A stretch of DNA of 64,000 nt from Streptomyces sulfonofaciens (GCF_014656295.1 NZ_BNCD01000003.1:248001-312000), one strand, 5' to 3'. Numbered from the stretch's first letter, positions 1-7,713 are shown. A program made the numbers and translations. Notes: generated from the sequence alone by a model not told the origin.

Positions 1-312
1 GGCACGCTCTCCGGGGGCGAGCAGCAGATGCTCGCCATGGGCCGTGCGCTCATGTCGCGGCCCAAGCTGCTCATGCTGGACGAGCCGTCCATGGGCCTCT
101 CCCCGATCATGATGCAGAAGATCATGGCGACCATCCGGGAGCTCAGCTCCGAGGGCATCACCATCCTGCTGATCGAGCAGAACGCCCAGGCCGCGCTGTC
201 GCTGGCCGACCACGGCCACGTCATGGAGATCGGCACCATCGCCATCTCGGGTACCGGCCAGGACCTCCTGCACGACGAGTCCGTCCGCAAGGCGTACCTC
301 GGCGAGGACTGA
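1..312 (+). CDS. livF: Branched-chain amino acid ABC transporter ATP-binding protein, 3' part
   Basis: The gene enters from outside the window; frame 1 is open from base 1 to the TGA, giving 103 C-terminal residues. The fragment begins with the ABC signature LSGGEQQ (residues 3-9), followed by Walker B (LLMLDEPSMGLSP) and the switch region (ILLIEQN). The sequence LLIEQNAQAALSLADHG is typical of LivF, the second cytoplasmic ATPase of the Liv/HAAT uptake systems for leucine, isoleucine and valine, which energises the LivH-LivM permease. The assignment to LivF rather than another HAAT ATPase rests on this short stretch, and the Walker A part and partner genes lie upstream of the window. A perfect 18-bp hairpin follows the stop, so this is probably the last gene of its operon. 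Confidence 0.85.
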   Translation, partial: GTLSGGEQQMLAMGRALMSRPKLLMLDEPSMGLSPIMMQKIMATIRELSSEGITILLIEQNAQAALSLADHGHVMEIGTIAISGTGQDLLHDESVRKAYLGED

Positions 313-330
313 CGACGGCAGCCCGCCCGT

Positions 331-370
331 CGGGAGCGGCCCGCCCGGCCATCCGGGCGGGCCGCTCCCG
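331..370 (+). terminator. Factor-independent-type terminator after livF
   Basis: A perfect 18-bp inverted repeat (331-348 with 353-370) around a 4-base loop starts 18 bases after the livF stop. There is no T tract, as is usual in Streptomyces. Confidence 0.8.
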
Positions 371-395
371 GCGCGCCAGGCCCGGTGCCGGCCGC

Positions 396-437
396 CGGCG
401 CAGGCGTCACGGCGCAGGCGTCACGGCGCACGCGTCA
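396..437. repeat. Three 14-bp tandem repeats
   Basis: Unit CGGCGCAGGCGTCA occurs twice exactly (396-409, 410-423) and once with one change (424-437), with a decayed fourth start after it. It lies between the two convergent terminators and encodes nothing visible. Confidence 0.8.
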
Positions 438-451
438 CAGCGCACACACAC

Positions 452-494
452 GAAGCGGCCCGACCCCTCCGCAGCAGGAGGGTCGGGCCGCTTC
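452..494 (-). terminator. Terminator after the ANTAR regulator gene
   Basis: An 18-bp stem with one bulged C (452-470 with 477-494) and a 6-base loop begins 11 bases beyond the stop codon of the minus-strand regulator gene. With the hairpin at 331-370 it separates two convergent transcripts. Confidence 0.8.
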
Positions 495-505
495 CGTGCG
501 CGCCG

Positions 506-1159
506 CTACTTTCCCTTGGCCGCCTTCTTCTCCTCGGCGTCCTCGATGACCGCCTCCGCCACCTGCTGCATGGACATACGGCGGTCCATCGACGTCTTCT
601 GAATCCACCGGAAGGCCGCCGGCTCGGTCAGTCCGTAATCCGTCTGGAGAACCGACTTCGCACGGTCCACGAGCTTCCTGGTCTCCAGGCGCTGGGTGAG
701 ATCGGCGACCTCTTTCTCCAGGGTGCGCAGCTCGGTGAACCGGGACACCGCCATCTCGATGGCGGGCACCACATCGCTCTTGCTGAACGGCTTCACCAGA
801 TACGCCATGGCGCCCGCGTCGCGCGCCCGCTCGACCAGGTCGCGCTGGGAGAACGCGGTCAGCATCAGCACCGGGGCGATCGACTCCTCGGCGATCCGCT
901 CGGCCGCCGAGATGCCGTCCAGCTTCGGCATCTTCACATCGAGGATCACCAGGTCGGGGCGGTGCTCGCGGGCCAGCTCCACGGCGTGCTCCCCGTCTCC
1001 TGCCTCGCCGACGACGGAGTAGCCCTCCTCCTCCAGCATCTCTTTCAGGTCGAGACGGATCAGCGCCTCGTCCTCGGCGATGACGACACGGGTCGTCGCC
1101 GGGGGAACGTGCGCCTTCTCGTCATCGGCGGCGGGCTGGGGGGACTCGGGGGCGGTCAC
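506..1159 (-). CDS. pdtaR: ANTAR-domain response regulator (PdtaR-like)
   Basis: A 217-residue two-component response regulator that would act on nascent RNA rather than DNA. Residues about 24-140 form a receiver domain: acidic pocket around D30, phospho-acceptor D74 in VILDVKMP, the T in MLTAF (about 101) and K123 in YLVKPFS. Residues about 150-208 form a coiled coil plus ANTAR domain (DRAKSVLQTDYGLTEPAAFR), which in characterised family members binds paired hexaloop RNA hairpins and prevents termination. The GTG start was chosen because GAGGAG lies 6 bases upstream; the frame stays open further upstream but runs into the tRNA region. No histidine kinase is adjacent, as for mycobacterial PdtaR, whose kinase PdtaS is encoded elsewhere. 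A 12-bp palindrome (1189-1200) lies 30 bases upstream and could be an operator. Confidence 0.88.
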   Translation of the reverse strand: MTAPESPQPAADDEKAHVPPATTRVVIAEDEALIRLDLKEMLEEEGYSVVGEAGDGEHAVELAREHRPDLVILDVKMPKLDGISAAERIAEESIAPVLMLTAFSQRDLVERARDAGAMAYLVKPFSKSDVVPAIEMAVSRFTELRTLEKEVADLTQRLETRKLVDRAKSVLQTDYGLTEPAAFRWIQKTSMDRRMSMQQVAEAVIEDAEEKKAAKGK

Positions 1160-1259
1160 TGGGACTCCTCGGTGCGGGGCAGGTTCCTGCTCGTACGAGC
1201 CTACCCAGCTACGATAAGGTGGTGCCGCGAGGGGTTGGGCATTCCCTTCCTTTTCCGAG

Positions 1260-1334
1260 GCCCCAGTACTCCAACTGGTCAGAGAGGCCGCTCTCAAACA
1301 GCGGACAGTGTGGGTTCGAATCCCACCTGGGGCA
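1260..1334 (+). tRNA. tRNA with CAA anticodon (tRNA-Leu by anticodon), atypical class I architecture
   Basis: A complete 75-nt cloverleaf: acceptor stem 1260-1266 with 1327-1333 (7 perfect pairs), a 3-bp D stem 1269-1271/1284-1286 with GG in the loop, anticodon stem 1288-1292/1300-1304 (5 perfect pairs) with loop CTCAAAC giving anticodon CAA at 1295-1297, and T stem 1310-1314/1322-1326 with loop TTCGAAT. The discriminator is A and CCA is not encoded. CAA reads the leucine codon UUG, but leucine tRNAs normally have a long variable arm and here the variable region is only 5 bases (1305-1309). The D arm, with 3 pairs and a large loop, is of the leucine kind. It is either an unusual leucine isoacceptor or a degenerate copy. 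Confidence 0.75.
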
Positions 1335-1369
1335 CTTTCCTCCGGATTCCCGGCCGGGGATTCGAACCC
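1312..1369. repeat. Inverted copy of the tRNA T arm
   Basis: Bases 1357-1369 are the exact reverse complement of tRNA T-arm bases 1312-1324 (13 bp). The copy lies 22 bases past the tRNA 3' end and could pair with the T arm in the primary transcript, or be a relic of a second tRNA end or attachment site. Confidence 0.7.
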
Positions 1370-1385
1370 GGAAATTCCACGGCGA

Positions 1386-1415
1386 GATCCGGCCCCGGGC
1401 AGCCGGAGCCGGATC
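1386..1415 (-). terminator. Terminator candidate downstream of pyk
   Basis: Perfect 8-bp arms GATCCGGC/GCCGGATC (1386-1393, 1408-1415), with more GC pairing inside, lie about 25 bases beyond the pyruvate kinase stop on the minus strand. Confidence 0.55.
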
Positions 1416-1438
1416 GTGACGCACCCCACAGGCACCGC

Positions 1439-2875
1439 CTACCGCGGCGCGTCGTCCTCCCCGATCCGGTGGACCCGGAGCAGGTTCGTGGTACCGGACA
1501 TGCCGGGCGGCGAGCCGGCCGTGATGATCACGATGTCGCCCTTGGCGCACCGCCCGATCCTGAGAAGCTCGTCGTCGACCTGCTCGACCATCGCGTCGGT
1601 GGACTCCACGTGCGGTCCGAGGAAGGTCTCCACCCCCCAGGTGAGGTTCAACTGGGCGCGGGTCGCCGGTTCCGGGGTGAAGGCGAGCAGCGGGATCGGC
1701 GAGCGGTAGCGGGACAGGCGCCGCACGGTGTCGCCGGACTGCGTGAAGGCGACCAGGAACTTCGCGCCGAGGAAGTCGCCGATGTCGGCGGCAGCACGCG
1801 CGACGGCGCCGCCCTGGGTGCGCGGCTTGCTGCGCTCGGTGATCGGCGGCAGGCCCTTGGCGAGGATGTCCTCCTCGGCCGCCTCGACGATCCTCGCCAT
1901 CGTCCTGACGGTCTCCACCGGGTACTTCCCGACGCTGGTCTCGCCGGAGAGCATCACGGCGTCGGTGCCGTCGATGACGGCGTTGGCGACGTCGGATGCC
2001 TCGGCGCGGGTCGGCCGGGAGTTGTCGATCATCGAGTCCAGCATCTGGGTGGCCACGATCACCGGCTTGGCGTTGCGCTTCGCCAGCATCACGGCGCGCT
2101 TCTGGACGATGGGCACCTGCTCCAGCGGCATCTCCACACCGAGGTCGCCCCGGGCCACCATGATGCCGTCGAACGCGGCCACGATGTCCTGTATGTTCTC
2201 GACGGCCTGCGGCTTCTCCACCTTGGCGATGACGGGGACGCGGCGGCCCTCCTCGTCCATGATGCGGTGCACGTCGTCGATGTCGCGTCCGGTGCGCACG
2301 AAGGAGAGGGCCACCACGTCGGCGCCGGTGCGCAGCGCCCAGCGCAGGTCTTCCCGGTCCTTCTCGGAGAGCGCGGGGACGGAGACCGCGACGCCCGGGA
2401 GGTTCAGGCCCTTGTGGTCGGAGACCATGCCGCCCTCGACCACCAGGGTGTGAACGCGCGGGCCGTCCACCCCGGTCACCTCCAGAGTGACCTTGCCGTC
2501 GTCGACGAGGATCAGCTCACCCGCGCTGACGTCAGCCGCCAGCCCCTGGTAGGTGGTGCCGCAGCACTGCCGATCACCCTCGGTGTCCTTCTCCACCGTG
2601 ATGGTGAAGGTGTCGCCGCGTTCAAGAAGTACGGGACCCTCGGTGAAACGACCGAGTCGGATCTTCGGACCCTGAAGGTCGGCGAGGATCCCGACACTCC
2701 GGCCGGTCTCCTCGGACGCCTTGCGCACCCGGTGGTAGCGCTCCTCGTGCTCGGCATAGGTGCCGTGGCTGAGGTTGAGGCGCGCTACGTCCATTCCGGC
2801 CTCGACGAGTGCCTTGATCTGGTCGTACGAGTCAGTGGCGGGTCCCAGGGTACAAACGATCTTTGCTCGGCGCAT
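1439..2875 (-). CDS. pyk: Pyruvate kinase
   Basis: A 478-residue pyruvate kinase, which converts phosphoenolpyruvate and ADP to pyruvate and ATP at the end of glycolysis. Visible landmarks are the N-terminal substrate loop RLNLSHG (R32, N34, S36), the ADLQGPKIRLG strand, the catalytic lysine K218 in VIAKVEKPQAVENI, the metal-binding segment ARGDLGVEMP (around D244) and the potassium/ADP loop ATQMLDSMI. The length matches bacterial enzymes and includes the C-terminal allosteric-type domain. Streptomyces usually have two pyk copies; which one this is cannot be decided from the gene alone. The ATG follows an AT-richer leader (2876-2990). Confidence 0.96.
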   Translation of the reverse strand: MRRAKIVCTLGPATDSYDQIKALVEAGMDVARLNLSHGTYAEHEERYHRVRKASEETGRSVGILADLQGPKIRLGRFTEGPVLLERGDTFTITVEKDTEGDRQCCGTTYQGLAADVSAGELILVDDGKVTLEVTGVDGPRVHTLVVEGGMVSDHKGLNLPGVAVSVPALSEKDREDLRWALRTGADVVALSFVRTGRDIDDVHRIMDEEGRRVPVIAKVEKPQAVENIQDIVAAFDGIMVARGDLGVEMPLEQVPIVQKRAVMLAKRNAKPVIVATQMLDSMIDNSRPTRAEASDVANAVIDGTDAVMLSGETSVGKYPVETVRTMARIVEAAEEDILAKGLPPITERSKPRTQGGAVARAAADIGDFLGAKFLVAFTQSGDTVRRLSRYRSPIPLLAFTPEPATRAQLNLTWGVETFLGPHVESTDAMVEQVDDELLRIGRCAKGDIVIITAGSPPGMSGTTNLLRVHRIGEDDAPR

Positions 2876-2932
2876 GGTTCGAGCGTAGGGCTTACCGGCC
2901 GGTAGAGAATTGGCCGCACATGACTACCCAAC

Positions 2933-2951
2933 AACCTTTGTATGAAGGGTT
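2933..2951. promoter_or_regulatory. Imperfect inverted repeat in the pyk leader
   Basis: AACCTTT and AAGGGTT (2933-2939, 2945-2951) form a 7-bp stem with one G-T pair, 58 bases before the pyk ATG, in a stretch clearly lower in GC than its surroundings. It could be an operator or a leader hairpin; no binding protein is implied by the sequence. Confidence 0.35.
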
Positions 2952-3037
2952 ATTGACAACTGTTGAATTGTGCGTATGGCCGCTCCGATGAGCGGGAATG
3001 GCGTTCTGATCCGCGCCCGCGCATGGCCCGACGAGGC

Positions 3038-3763
3038 TCACAGCCGGGGCGCGATCATCGTGAAACGGGCGTTGACCTGCGCGTGGACATACTGGCGCTG
3101 GGGCTGGAGATCGAGCGGCGGTGCCTGCGGGACAGGGGCTCCGGCGAAGGCGGAGGTGCGCAGGGCGCGGCTCGTGCCCGCGTCCGCGCCGTGTCCGCTC
3201 GGCTGCTCGGCGCCCGTGTCGGCGATCTCCACGAGTGCGGCGAGCCGGGTGCCCAGGGCCTCCGCGTACTCGCGGGCGCGCTGCACCGCCTCCACCACCG
3301 CCTGCCGGCGCGCTTCGCGATGGGCGGGCGAGTTCGGACGCAGCGCCCACCAGGGGCCGTCGACCTGGGTGAGTTCCAGGTCGGCGAGCCGGGTGGTGAG
3401 TTCGCCGAGCGCGGTGAAGTCCACCAGGTCCGCGCCGACGCGGACCCTGCCCTGGTAGGCGCGGACCCGTTCGCCGCGGCCGTGCCTTGCGAGTTCGGGA
3501 CTGATCGAGAACGCACCGGTCTCCAGGTTCTCCACCGCGTCCCCGTACGCCCTGACCAGGTCGAGCACGGCCGAGTTCCGGCGGGTGAGGTCGTCGAGGG
3601 CCTCCTGCCTGCTGGTGCCGCGGGCGCTGACGGTGATGCCGATCCGGGCGAGCTCCGGTTCGCACTCCAGATGGGCCTCCCCGCGGACGGCGACCCGGGG
3701 AGCGTCCGGGGTGCCGTAGGGCACGGGCGGGCGGGCGTCGCCGGAAGGCGGATGCGTGGTCAT
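3038..3763 (-). CDS. SIMPL (DUF541) domain protein
   Basis: A 241-residue protein matching the SIMPL/DUF541 family: it opens with PRVAVRGEAHLECEPELARI, has the SARGTSRQEALDDL helix of the first repeat, and ends with a C-terminal strand carrying QYVHAQVNARFTMI. Family members (BP26, Omp28, YggE) form ring oligomers and are linked loosely to oxidative stress and envelope functions; no enzyme activity is established. Unlike many relatives it shows no signal peptide: the N terminus is MTTHPPSGDARPPV. The ATG at 3763 is the only start close to the conserved domain. The gene stands alone between pyk and a sulfotransferase gene. Confidence 0.75.
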   Translation of the reverse strand: MTTHPPSGDARPPVPYGTPDAPRVAVRGEAHLECEPELARIGITVSARGTSRQEALDDLTRRNSAVLDLVRAYGDAVENLETGAFSISPELARHGRGERVRAYQGRVRVGADLVDFTALGELTTRLADLELTQVDGPWWALRPNSPAHREARRQAVVEAVQRAREYAEALGTRLAALVEIADTGAEQPSGHGADAGTSRALRTSAFAGAPVPQAPPLDLQPQRQYVHAQVNARFTMIAPRL

Positions 3764-3802
3764 GGCCACCACTGTGGCACCGGGGCGGCGCCGCGCGCGC
3801 CC

Positions 3803-3897
3803 GTCCCGCCGATCCGCCCGTCCGCCCGTCCGCCGGTCCGCCGGTCCGCCGGTCCCTGGACTCGCGATCCACCGATCCGCCGACCCGCCGACCCGCC
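3803..3897. repeat. 8-bp tandem repeat array
   Basis: Six head-to-tail copies of an 8-bp unit of type NNTCCGCC (3803-3850, one start varying to GTCCCGCC) are followed, after 15 bases, by four more of type GANCCNCC (3866-3897). The array fills the gap between the sulfotransferase stop and the SIMPL gene. The unit is not a multiple of three, so it is not a coding repeat. Confidence 0.8.
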
Positions 3898-4005
3898 ATT
3901 GCACCGATCCCGCCCCCTCCGATCCGCCGAGCCCGCTCACGAGCCCGCCGATCCGCGGTGGCCGCCGCTCCCCCGCCCCCGGTCCGCGCGTGGCCCGGCC
4001 CCGGT

Positions 4006-4941
4006 TCAGCCCACCGGGTAGCCCCAGGCCCTCGCGATCTGCGCCAGCCGCGGGGGCAGATCCGTGCCGGGGTCGGCGCCGCGGGCCCGCTGGATGCGGC
4101 CGGACCTGATGGCACCGCTCCAGTCACCGAGCTGGGGCTGGAAGCTGCCGTGGTCCTGGCGTCCGTAGTCGAGCATGGAGCTCTCCCAGGGGACGCCGAG
4201 GTGGTCGCACAGGCCGCGGGTGACCTTCTCGGGCTCGGCCGTCAGCTCCTCATAGGTGATCACACGGGCGTGCAGGTGGTGCCGCGCCTCCTCCAGCTTC
4301 TCGCTGTAGTCCAGCACCTCGGCGTGGATCTGCCCGAGGTCGGGGTCGGTGCGGCGGCGGGCGAGCGAGGTGACGACGGCGGCCGGGTGGCGCAGCAGGA
4401 TGACATAGCGGGCGCCGGGCCAACATCGGTGCAGACGCGGCCACATCAGCGTGTTCGGCGGTGTCTTGTCGACGATGACGTCCTTGCCGCTGCGACTCAG
4501 CTCCAGATGGAGCAGGCGGTCCCACAGGACGTGCTCCAACTCGTCCTTGTCGAGTTCGAGCCCCTTCATGGCCGCCGCGGTGAACTCCCGGGCCAGGTGG
4601 ACGTGGAGGGTGCGCAGGTGCATCTCGTGCGGTGCGCGTATCCGGGTGTGGCTGTTCAGCAGGACCCTCAGCAGGGTGGAACCGGAACGCACGCTGGAGA
4701 GGACGAAGACCGGGGACTCGACCAGGCGCGGTGCGGACGGTGCGACGTAATCCGCGGCCCGGCACGGGGCGCCGTCGACGCCGTCAGCGGATGACACGAC
4801 GGTCACGGCGGACACGGCGGACACGGCCGCCTTGCCGGCACGCGCCGCGGGGCTCCGCCGGGGCGGAGCCACCGCCTGGGCCATCAGCCTGCCCCGGCGC
4901 CTGAGTCCTCTGCCGATGTTCGACATCCCTGTGTGCCGCAC
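4006..4941 (-). CDS. Sulfotransferase family protein
   Basis: A 311-residue PAPS-dependent sulfotransferase-fold protein. The 5'-phosphosulfate loop is VFVLSSVRSGSTLLR (about residues 78-92) and the 3'-phosphate-binding segment is YVILLRHPAAVVTSLA, whose R contacts PAPS in this family. Between them lies DVIVDKTPPNTLMWPRL. The acceptor cannot be predicted; relatives sulfate carbohydrates, lipids or natural products. The first 65 residues are Arg/Ala-rich and not part of the fold. The GTG start was chosen because AGGAAGGAG ends 7 bases upstream; an internal ATG five codons later is weaker. No adjacent cysDNC or natural-product genes suggest a substrate. Confidence 0.8.
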   Translation of the reverse strand: MRHTGMSNIGRGLRRRGRLMAQAVAPPRRSPAARAGKAAVSAVSAVTVVSSADGVDGAPCRAADYVAPSAPRLVESPVFVLSSVRSGSTLLRVLLNSHTRIRAPHEMHLRTLHVHLAREFTAAAMKGLELDKDELEHVLWDRLLHLELSRSGKDVIVDKTPPNTLMWPRLHRCWPGARYVILLRHPAAVVTSLARRRTDPDLGQIHAEVLDYSEKLEEARHHLHARVITYEELTAEPEKVTRGLCDHLGVPWESSMLDYGRQDHGSFQPQLGDWSGAIRSGRIQRARGADPGTDLPPRLAQIARAWGYPVG

Positions 4942-5088
4942 GCTGGCGCTCCTTCCTGACGTACTGCCGTGCTCGCTGCCGGCCGCCCTCGCGCACGGAT
5001 CGCCGTGCCCGGTGCGCCTGGCCGGCCAGACCTCCCCCCGGTGGTCCTGACATCCCAGGGGCGCGAGGCGAACACCAGATGTCGGCAA

Positions 5089-5102
5089 AGGAACGCGTTC
5101 CT
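5089..5102. promoter_or_regulatory. 14-bp perfect palindrome upstream of the sulfotransferase gene
   Basis: AGGAACGCGTTCCT is a perfect palindrome about 150 bases before the sulfotransferase start, beside an AT-rich stretch (5130-5200). The whole gap 4942-5381 shows no convincing gene; it also has a 12-bp direct repeat near 5248-5271. Operator function is inferred only from symmetry. Confidence 0.35.
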
Positions 5103-5381
5103 GCTCCCCGTCCTCACAAAGCTGCTCTGACCTGGCGTTTTGCCCTTCCCTTAATTCTTTATGGGATTCCTGACCGAACTTTGTGCGATGTGTGGGAACC
5201 CTTGACCTTCCCCAGGGCCCGTTTCATCCCCTTCGCCGCTCCTTCCATCGACGGTCCATCGACGGTCCCATGGCCGGCAGCCGAGCAGCCCACATCGAGC
5301 ACACGGCCGCCGGCACGGAAGAAGACCGCCACATCCGGATCGGCCCCCGAGCCGGACGGCGAACCCTCGCAGGAAGTCCGT

Positions 5382-5795
5382 TCAGGAAGGGTCGGCCGGA
5401 GCGTTCCGGTCCAGACGGGCTCCCAGAGCGGCGGCGAACTCCTCCGCGCGGGCCAGTTGGACGCGCAGCCTCTCCACCTGTTCGACGGCGGCCCGTTCGT
5501 AGCCGCGCACACGCTCCAGCAGGGCGTCGCGCTCGCCGGCGCCGAGACCCGCGCCGGCGTCGAGGCGGTCCGTGGCCTCCAGCAGGTCGCGCATCTGCTC
5601 CAGGGTGAAGCCCAGCGGCTTCATGCGGCGGATCACCATGAGACGGGCGACGTCGGATTCGGTGTAGAGACGGAAGCCGCCCTGGGAGCGTGCGGACGGG
5701 ACGACCAGGCCGGTCTCCTCGTAGTGCCGGATGGTCCGCAGGGACAGCTCCGTGCGTGCGGCGACCTCGCCGATCTGCATGTGCTTGGCGTCCAC
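5382..5795 (-). CDS. MerR family transcriptional regulator
   Basis: A 137-residue MerR regulator. The winged helix-turn-helix MQIGEVAARTELSLRTIRHY plus EETGLVVPSARSQGGFRLY occupies about residues 6-45, then the family helix RRMKPLGFTLEQMRDLLEA and a dimerising coiled coil RVRGYERAAVEQVERLRVQL. There is no cysteine in the effector region, so it is not a metal or redox sensor of the MerR/SoxR kind; the ligand is unknown. The GTG start has GGGGAG 7 bases upstream; an ATG five codons inside is the alternative. It is divergent from the SulP gene across a strong palindrome (5864-5883), which suggests autoregulation and control of the transporter. Confidence 0.88.
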   Translation of the reverse strand: MDAKHMQIGEVAARTELSLRTIRHYEETGLVVPSARSQGGFRLYTESDVARLMVIRRMKPLGFTLEQMRDLLEATDRLDAGAGLGAGERDALLERVRGYERAAVEQVERLRVQLARAEEFAAALGARLDRNAPADPS

Positions 5796-5863
5796 GTCCG
5801 TGCTCCCCACTCCCCGGCCTTCCGCCGCCCCGGCGGGGCGCGTCCCGTACGCCCCCTCACTCC

Positions 5864-5883
5864 CTACTCTAACGTTAGGGTAG
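5864..5883. promoter_or_regulatory. Candidate MerR-family operator between merR-like gene and SulP gene
   Basis: A 20-bp inverted repeat with 9 of 10 pairs matching, centred between 5873 and 5874, with core CTAACGTTAG. A TAGAGT hexamer that could be a -10 element is present on each strand (plus at 5881-5886, minus at 5865-5870), one reading toward each divergent gene. MerR proteins bind such palindromes inside promoter spacers. Clear -35 boxes are not visible. Confidence 0.65.
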
Positions 5884-6114
5884 AGTTGCCGATGGCGAGG
5901 GCGGCCCGTCGCTGCCTCGCCGTTGCCGTGTCGGGGCCGACGGTGCCCCCGGCGAAGTTCCGACTCCTTGCGGGAGCCCACCGTGCACGAGTCACGTGAC
6001 GCCCGGCCCCGCCGCCTCTCCACGGCGATCCGCCGGCCCTGACACCAGCGCGCGACCGACATTCGCCCGCCCCGGTCCTCAAGGGCCTCCGCTCCGGCGG
6101 CAGCGGACCGACGC

Positions 6115-7713
6115 GTGGCCCGGCGCCCCTCCTCTCCGTACCGACCCGCGCCCCGCGGCTCCGCCGGGTGCGCCCGAAACACGACGGGTACCCACCCCTT
6201 GCCTTCTTCTGCGTTCACCGGCCGCTTCACCCCGGCCTTGCTGCTGCGCGGCCCCGGCCGTCCCCCGTGGCTGTCACCGAAGGTCTTCCGCACGGAGGCT
6301 CTGGCGGGCCTGGTCGTCGGTCTCGCGCTGATTCCCGAGGCGATCTCCTTCTCCGTCATCGCAGGCGTCGCCCCCGAGGTGGGGTTGTTCGCCGCGTGCA
6401 CCATGGCCATCGTGATCGCGTTCGTCGGCGGGCGGCCCGCGATGATCTCGGCCGCCACCGGCGCCGTCGCCCTGGTCGTCGCACCCGTCGCCCGCCATCA
6501 CGGACTGGGCTACCTGATCGCCACCGTCATCCTCGCCGGCGTCTTCCAGGTCATCCTCGGCGCTGCGGGCATGGCCAAGCTGATGCGGTTCGTGCCCCGC
6601 AGCGTGATGGTCGGCTTCGTCAACGCCCTGGGCATCCTCTTGTTCACCGCCCAGATCCCCAACCTGCGCGACGTTCCCTGGCCGGTCTACCCGCTCGTCG
6701 CCGGTGGCCTGGTCCTGATGGTGCTGTTCCCCAGGCTGACCAAGGCCGTCCCGGCGCCACTGGTGGCCATCGCGATCCTGACCGCGATCACCCTGTCCGC
6801 CGGCATCGCCGTGCCGACGGTCGGCGACAGGGGCACCCTGCCCTCCTCGCTGCCCGTGCCCGGGATCCCGGACGTGCCCCTCAGCGTCCACACGCTCACC
6901 GTGATCGCGCCCTACGCCTTCGCCATGGCCCTGGTGGGGATCATGGAGTCGATGATGACCGCAAAGCTGGTCGACGACCTCACCGACACCCACTCGAACA
7001 AGACCCGGGAGGCGATCGGCCAGGGCGTCGCCAACATCGTCACGGGCGTGTTCGGCGGCATGGGCGGCTGCGGCATGATCGGCCAGACCATGATCAACGT
7101 CAGGAGCGGGGCCCGCACCCGCCTCTCCACCTTCCTGGCCGGGACCTTCCTGCTCATCCTCTGCATCGCGCTCGGACCGGCCGTCTCCCGCATCCCCATG
7201 GCGGCCCTGGTCGCCGTGATGGTCCTGGTCTCCGTCGGTACCTTCGACTGGCACTCCGTCAAGCCCGCCACCCTCAGGCGCATGCCGGTCGGCGAAACGG
7301 CCGTCATGGTCATCACCGTCATCGTCGTCGTCGCCACCGACAACCTGTCCATCGGTGTCGTCGTGGGCTCTCTGGCCGCCATGGCCGCCTTCGCCCGCCG
7401 TGTCGCCCACCTCACACACGTCACCTCCGTCACCGACCCCGACGGCACGCAGGTCGTCTACGCCGTCACCGGTCAACTGTTCTTCGCCTCCGCCAACGAC
7501 CTCGTCACCCAGTTCGACTACGCGAACGACCCGGACAAGGTCGTCATCGACCTCACCGGCACCCATGTCTGGGACGCCTCCTCCGTCGCCGCCCTGGACG
7601 CCGTCGAGACCAAGTACGCCCAGCGCGGCAAACAGGTCGAGATCGTCGGTCTCAACGATCCGAGCGCCCGTCTGCACGGACAGCTCAGCGGCGAACTCTC
7701 CGCCGATCACTGA
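6115..7713 (+). CDS. SulP family anion transporter with STAS domain
   Basis: An inner-membrane SLC26/SulP transporter. The hydrophobic core starts at EALAGLVVGLALIPEAISFSVI and includes the family segments VGGRPAMISAATGAVAL, FVPRSVMVGFVNALGI and GVANIVTGVFGGMGGCGMIG, spanning about 10-12 membrane segments up to about residue 415. A C-terminal STAS domain follows (about 425-525: VVYAVTGQLFFASAND, DLTGTHVWDASSVAALD). Relatives carry sulfate, bicarbonate or dicarboxylates; the substrate is unresolved. The start is uncertain: the GTG used has no good ribosome site, the first 50 residues look unlike the family, and the real start may be closer to WLSPKVFRTEAL. It is probably controlled by the divergent MerR protein. 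Confidence 0.85.
   Translation: MARRPSSPYRPAPRGSAGCARNTTGTHPLPSSAFTGRFTPALLLRGPGRPPWLSPKVFRTEALAGLVVGLALIPEAISFSVIAGVAPEVGLFAACTMAIVIAFVGGRPAMISAATGAVALVVAPVARHHGLGYLIATVILAGVFQVILGAAGMAKLMRFVPRSVMVGFVNALGILLFTAQIPNLRDVPWPVYPLVAGGLVLMVLFPRLTKAVPAPLVAIAILTAITLSAGIAVPTVGDRGTLPSSLPVPGIPDVPLSVHTLTVIAPYAFAMALVGIMESMMTAKLVDDLTDTHSNKTREAIGQGVANIVTGVFGGMGGCGMIGQTMINVRSGARTRLSTFLAGTFLLILCIALGPAVSRIPMAALVAVMVLVSVGTFDWHSVKPATLRRMPVGETAVMVITVIVVVATDNLSIGVVVGSLAAMAAFARRVAHLTHVTSVTDPDGTQVVYAVTGQLFFASANDLVTQFDYANDPDKVVIDLTGTHVWDASSVAALDAVETKYAQRGKQVEIVGLNDPSARLHGQLSGELSADH

Noticed and set aside
962..2905. A 647-codon plus-strand frame over the regulator, the tRNA and pyk
   Set aside because: Crosses a tRNA gene and is antisense to pyk; no family features.
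2953..2980. TTGACA and TATGGC with 16-base spacing on the plus strand, resembling a promoter
   Set aside because: No plus-strand gene follows, so I see no role; it lies inside the pyk leader and may be chance in AT-richer DNA.
5079..5999. A 306-codon plus-strand frame beginning in the gap before the MerR gene
   Set aside because: Its second half is antisense to the MerR gene, its first part has no ribosome site, domain or consistent codon use.
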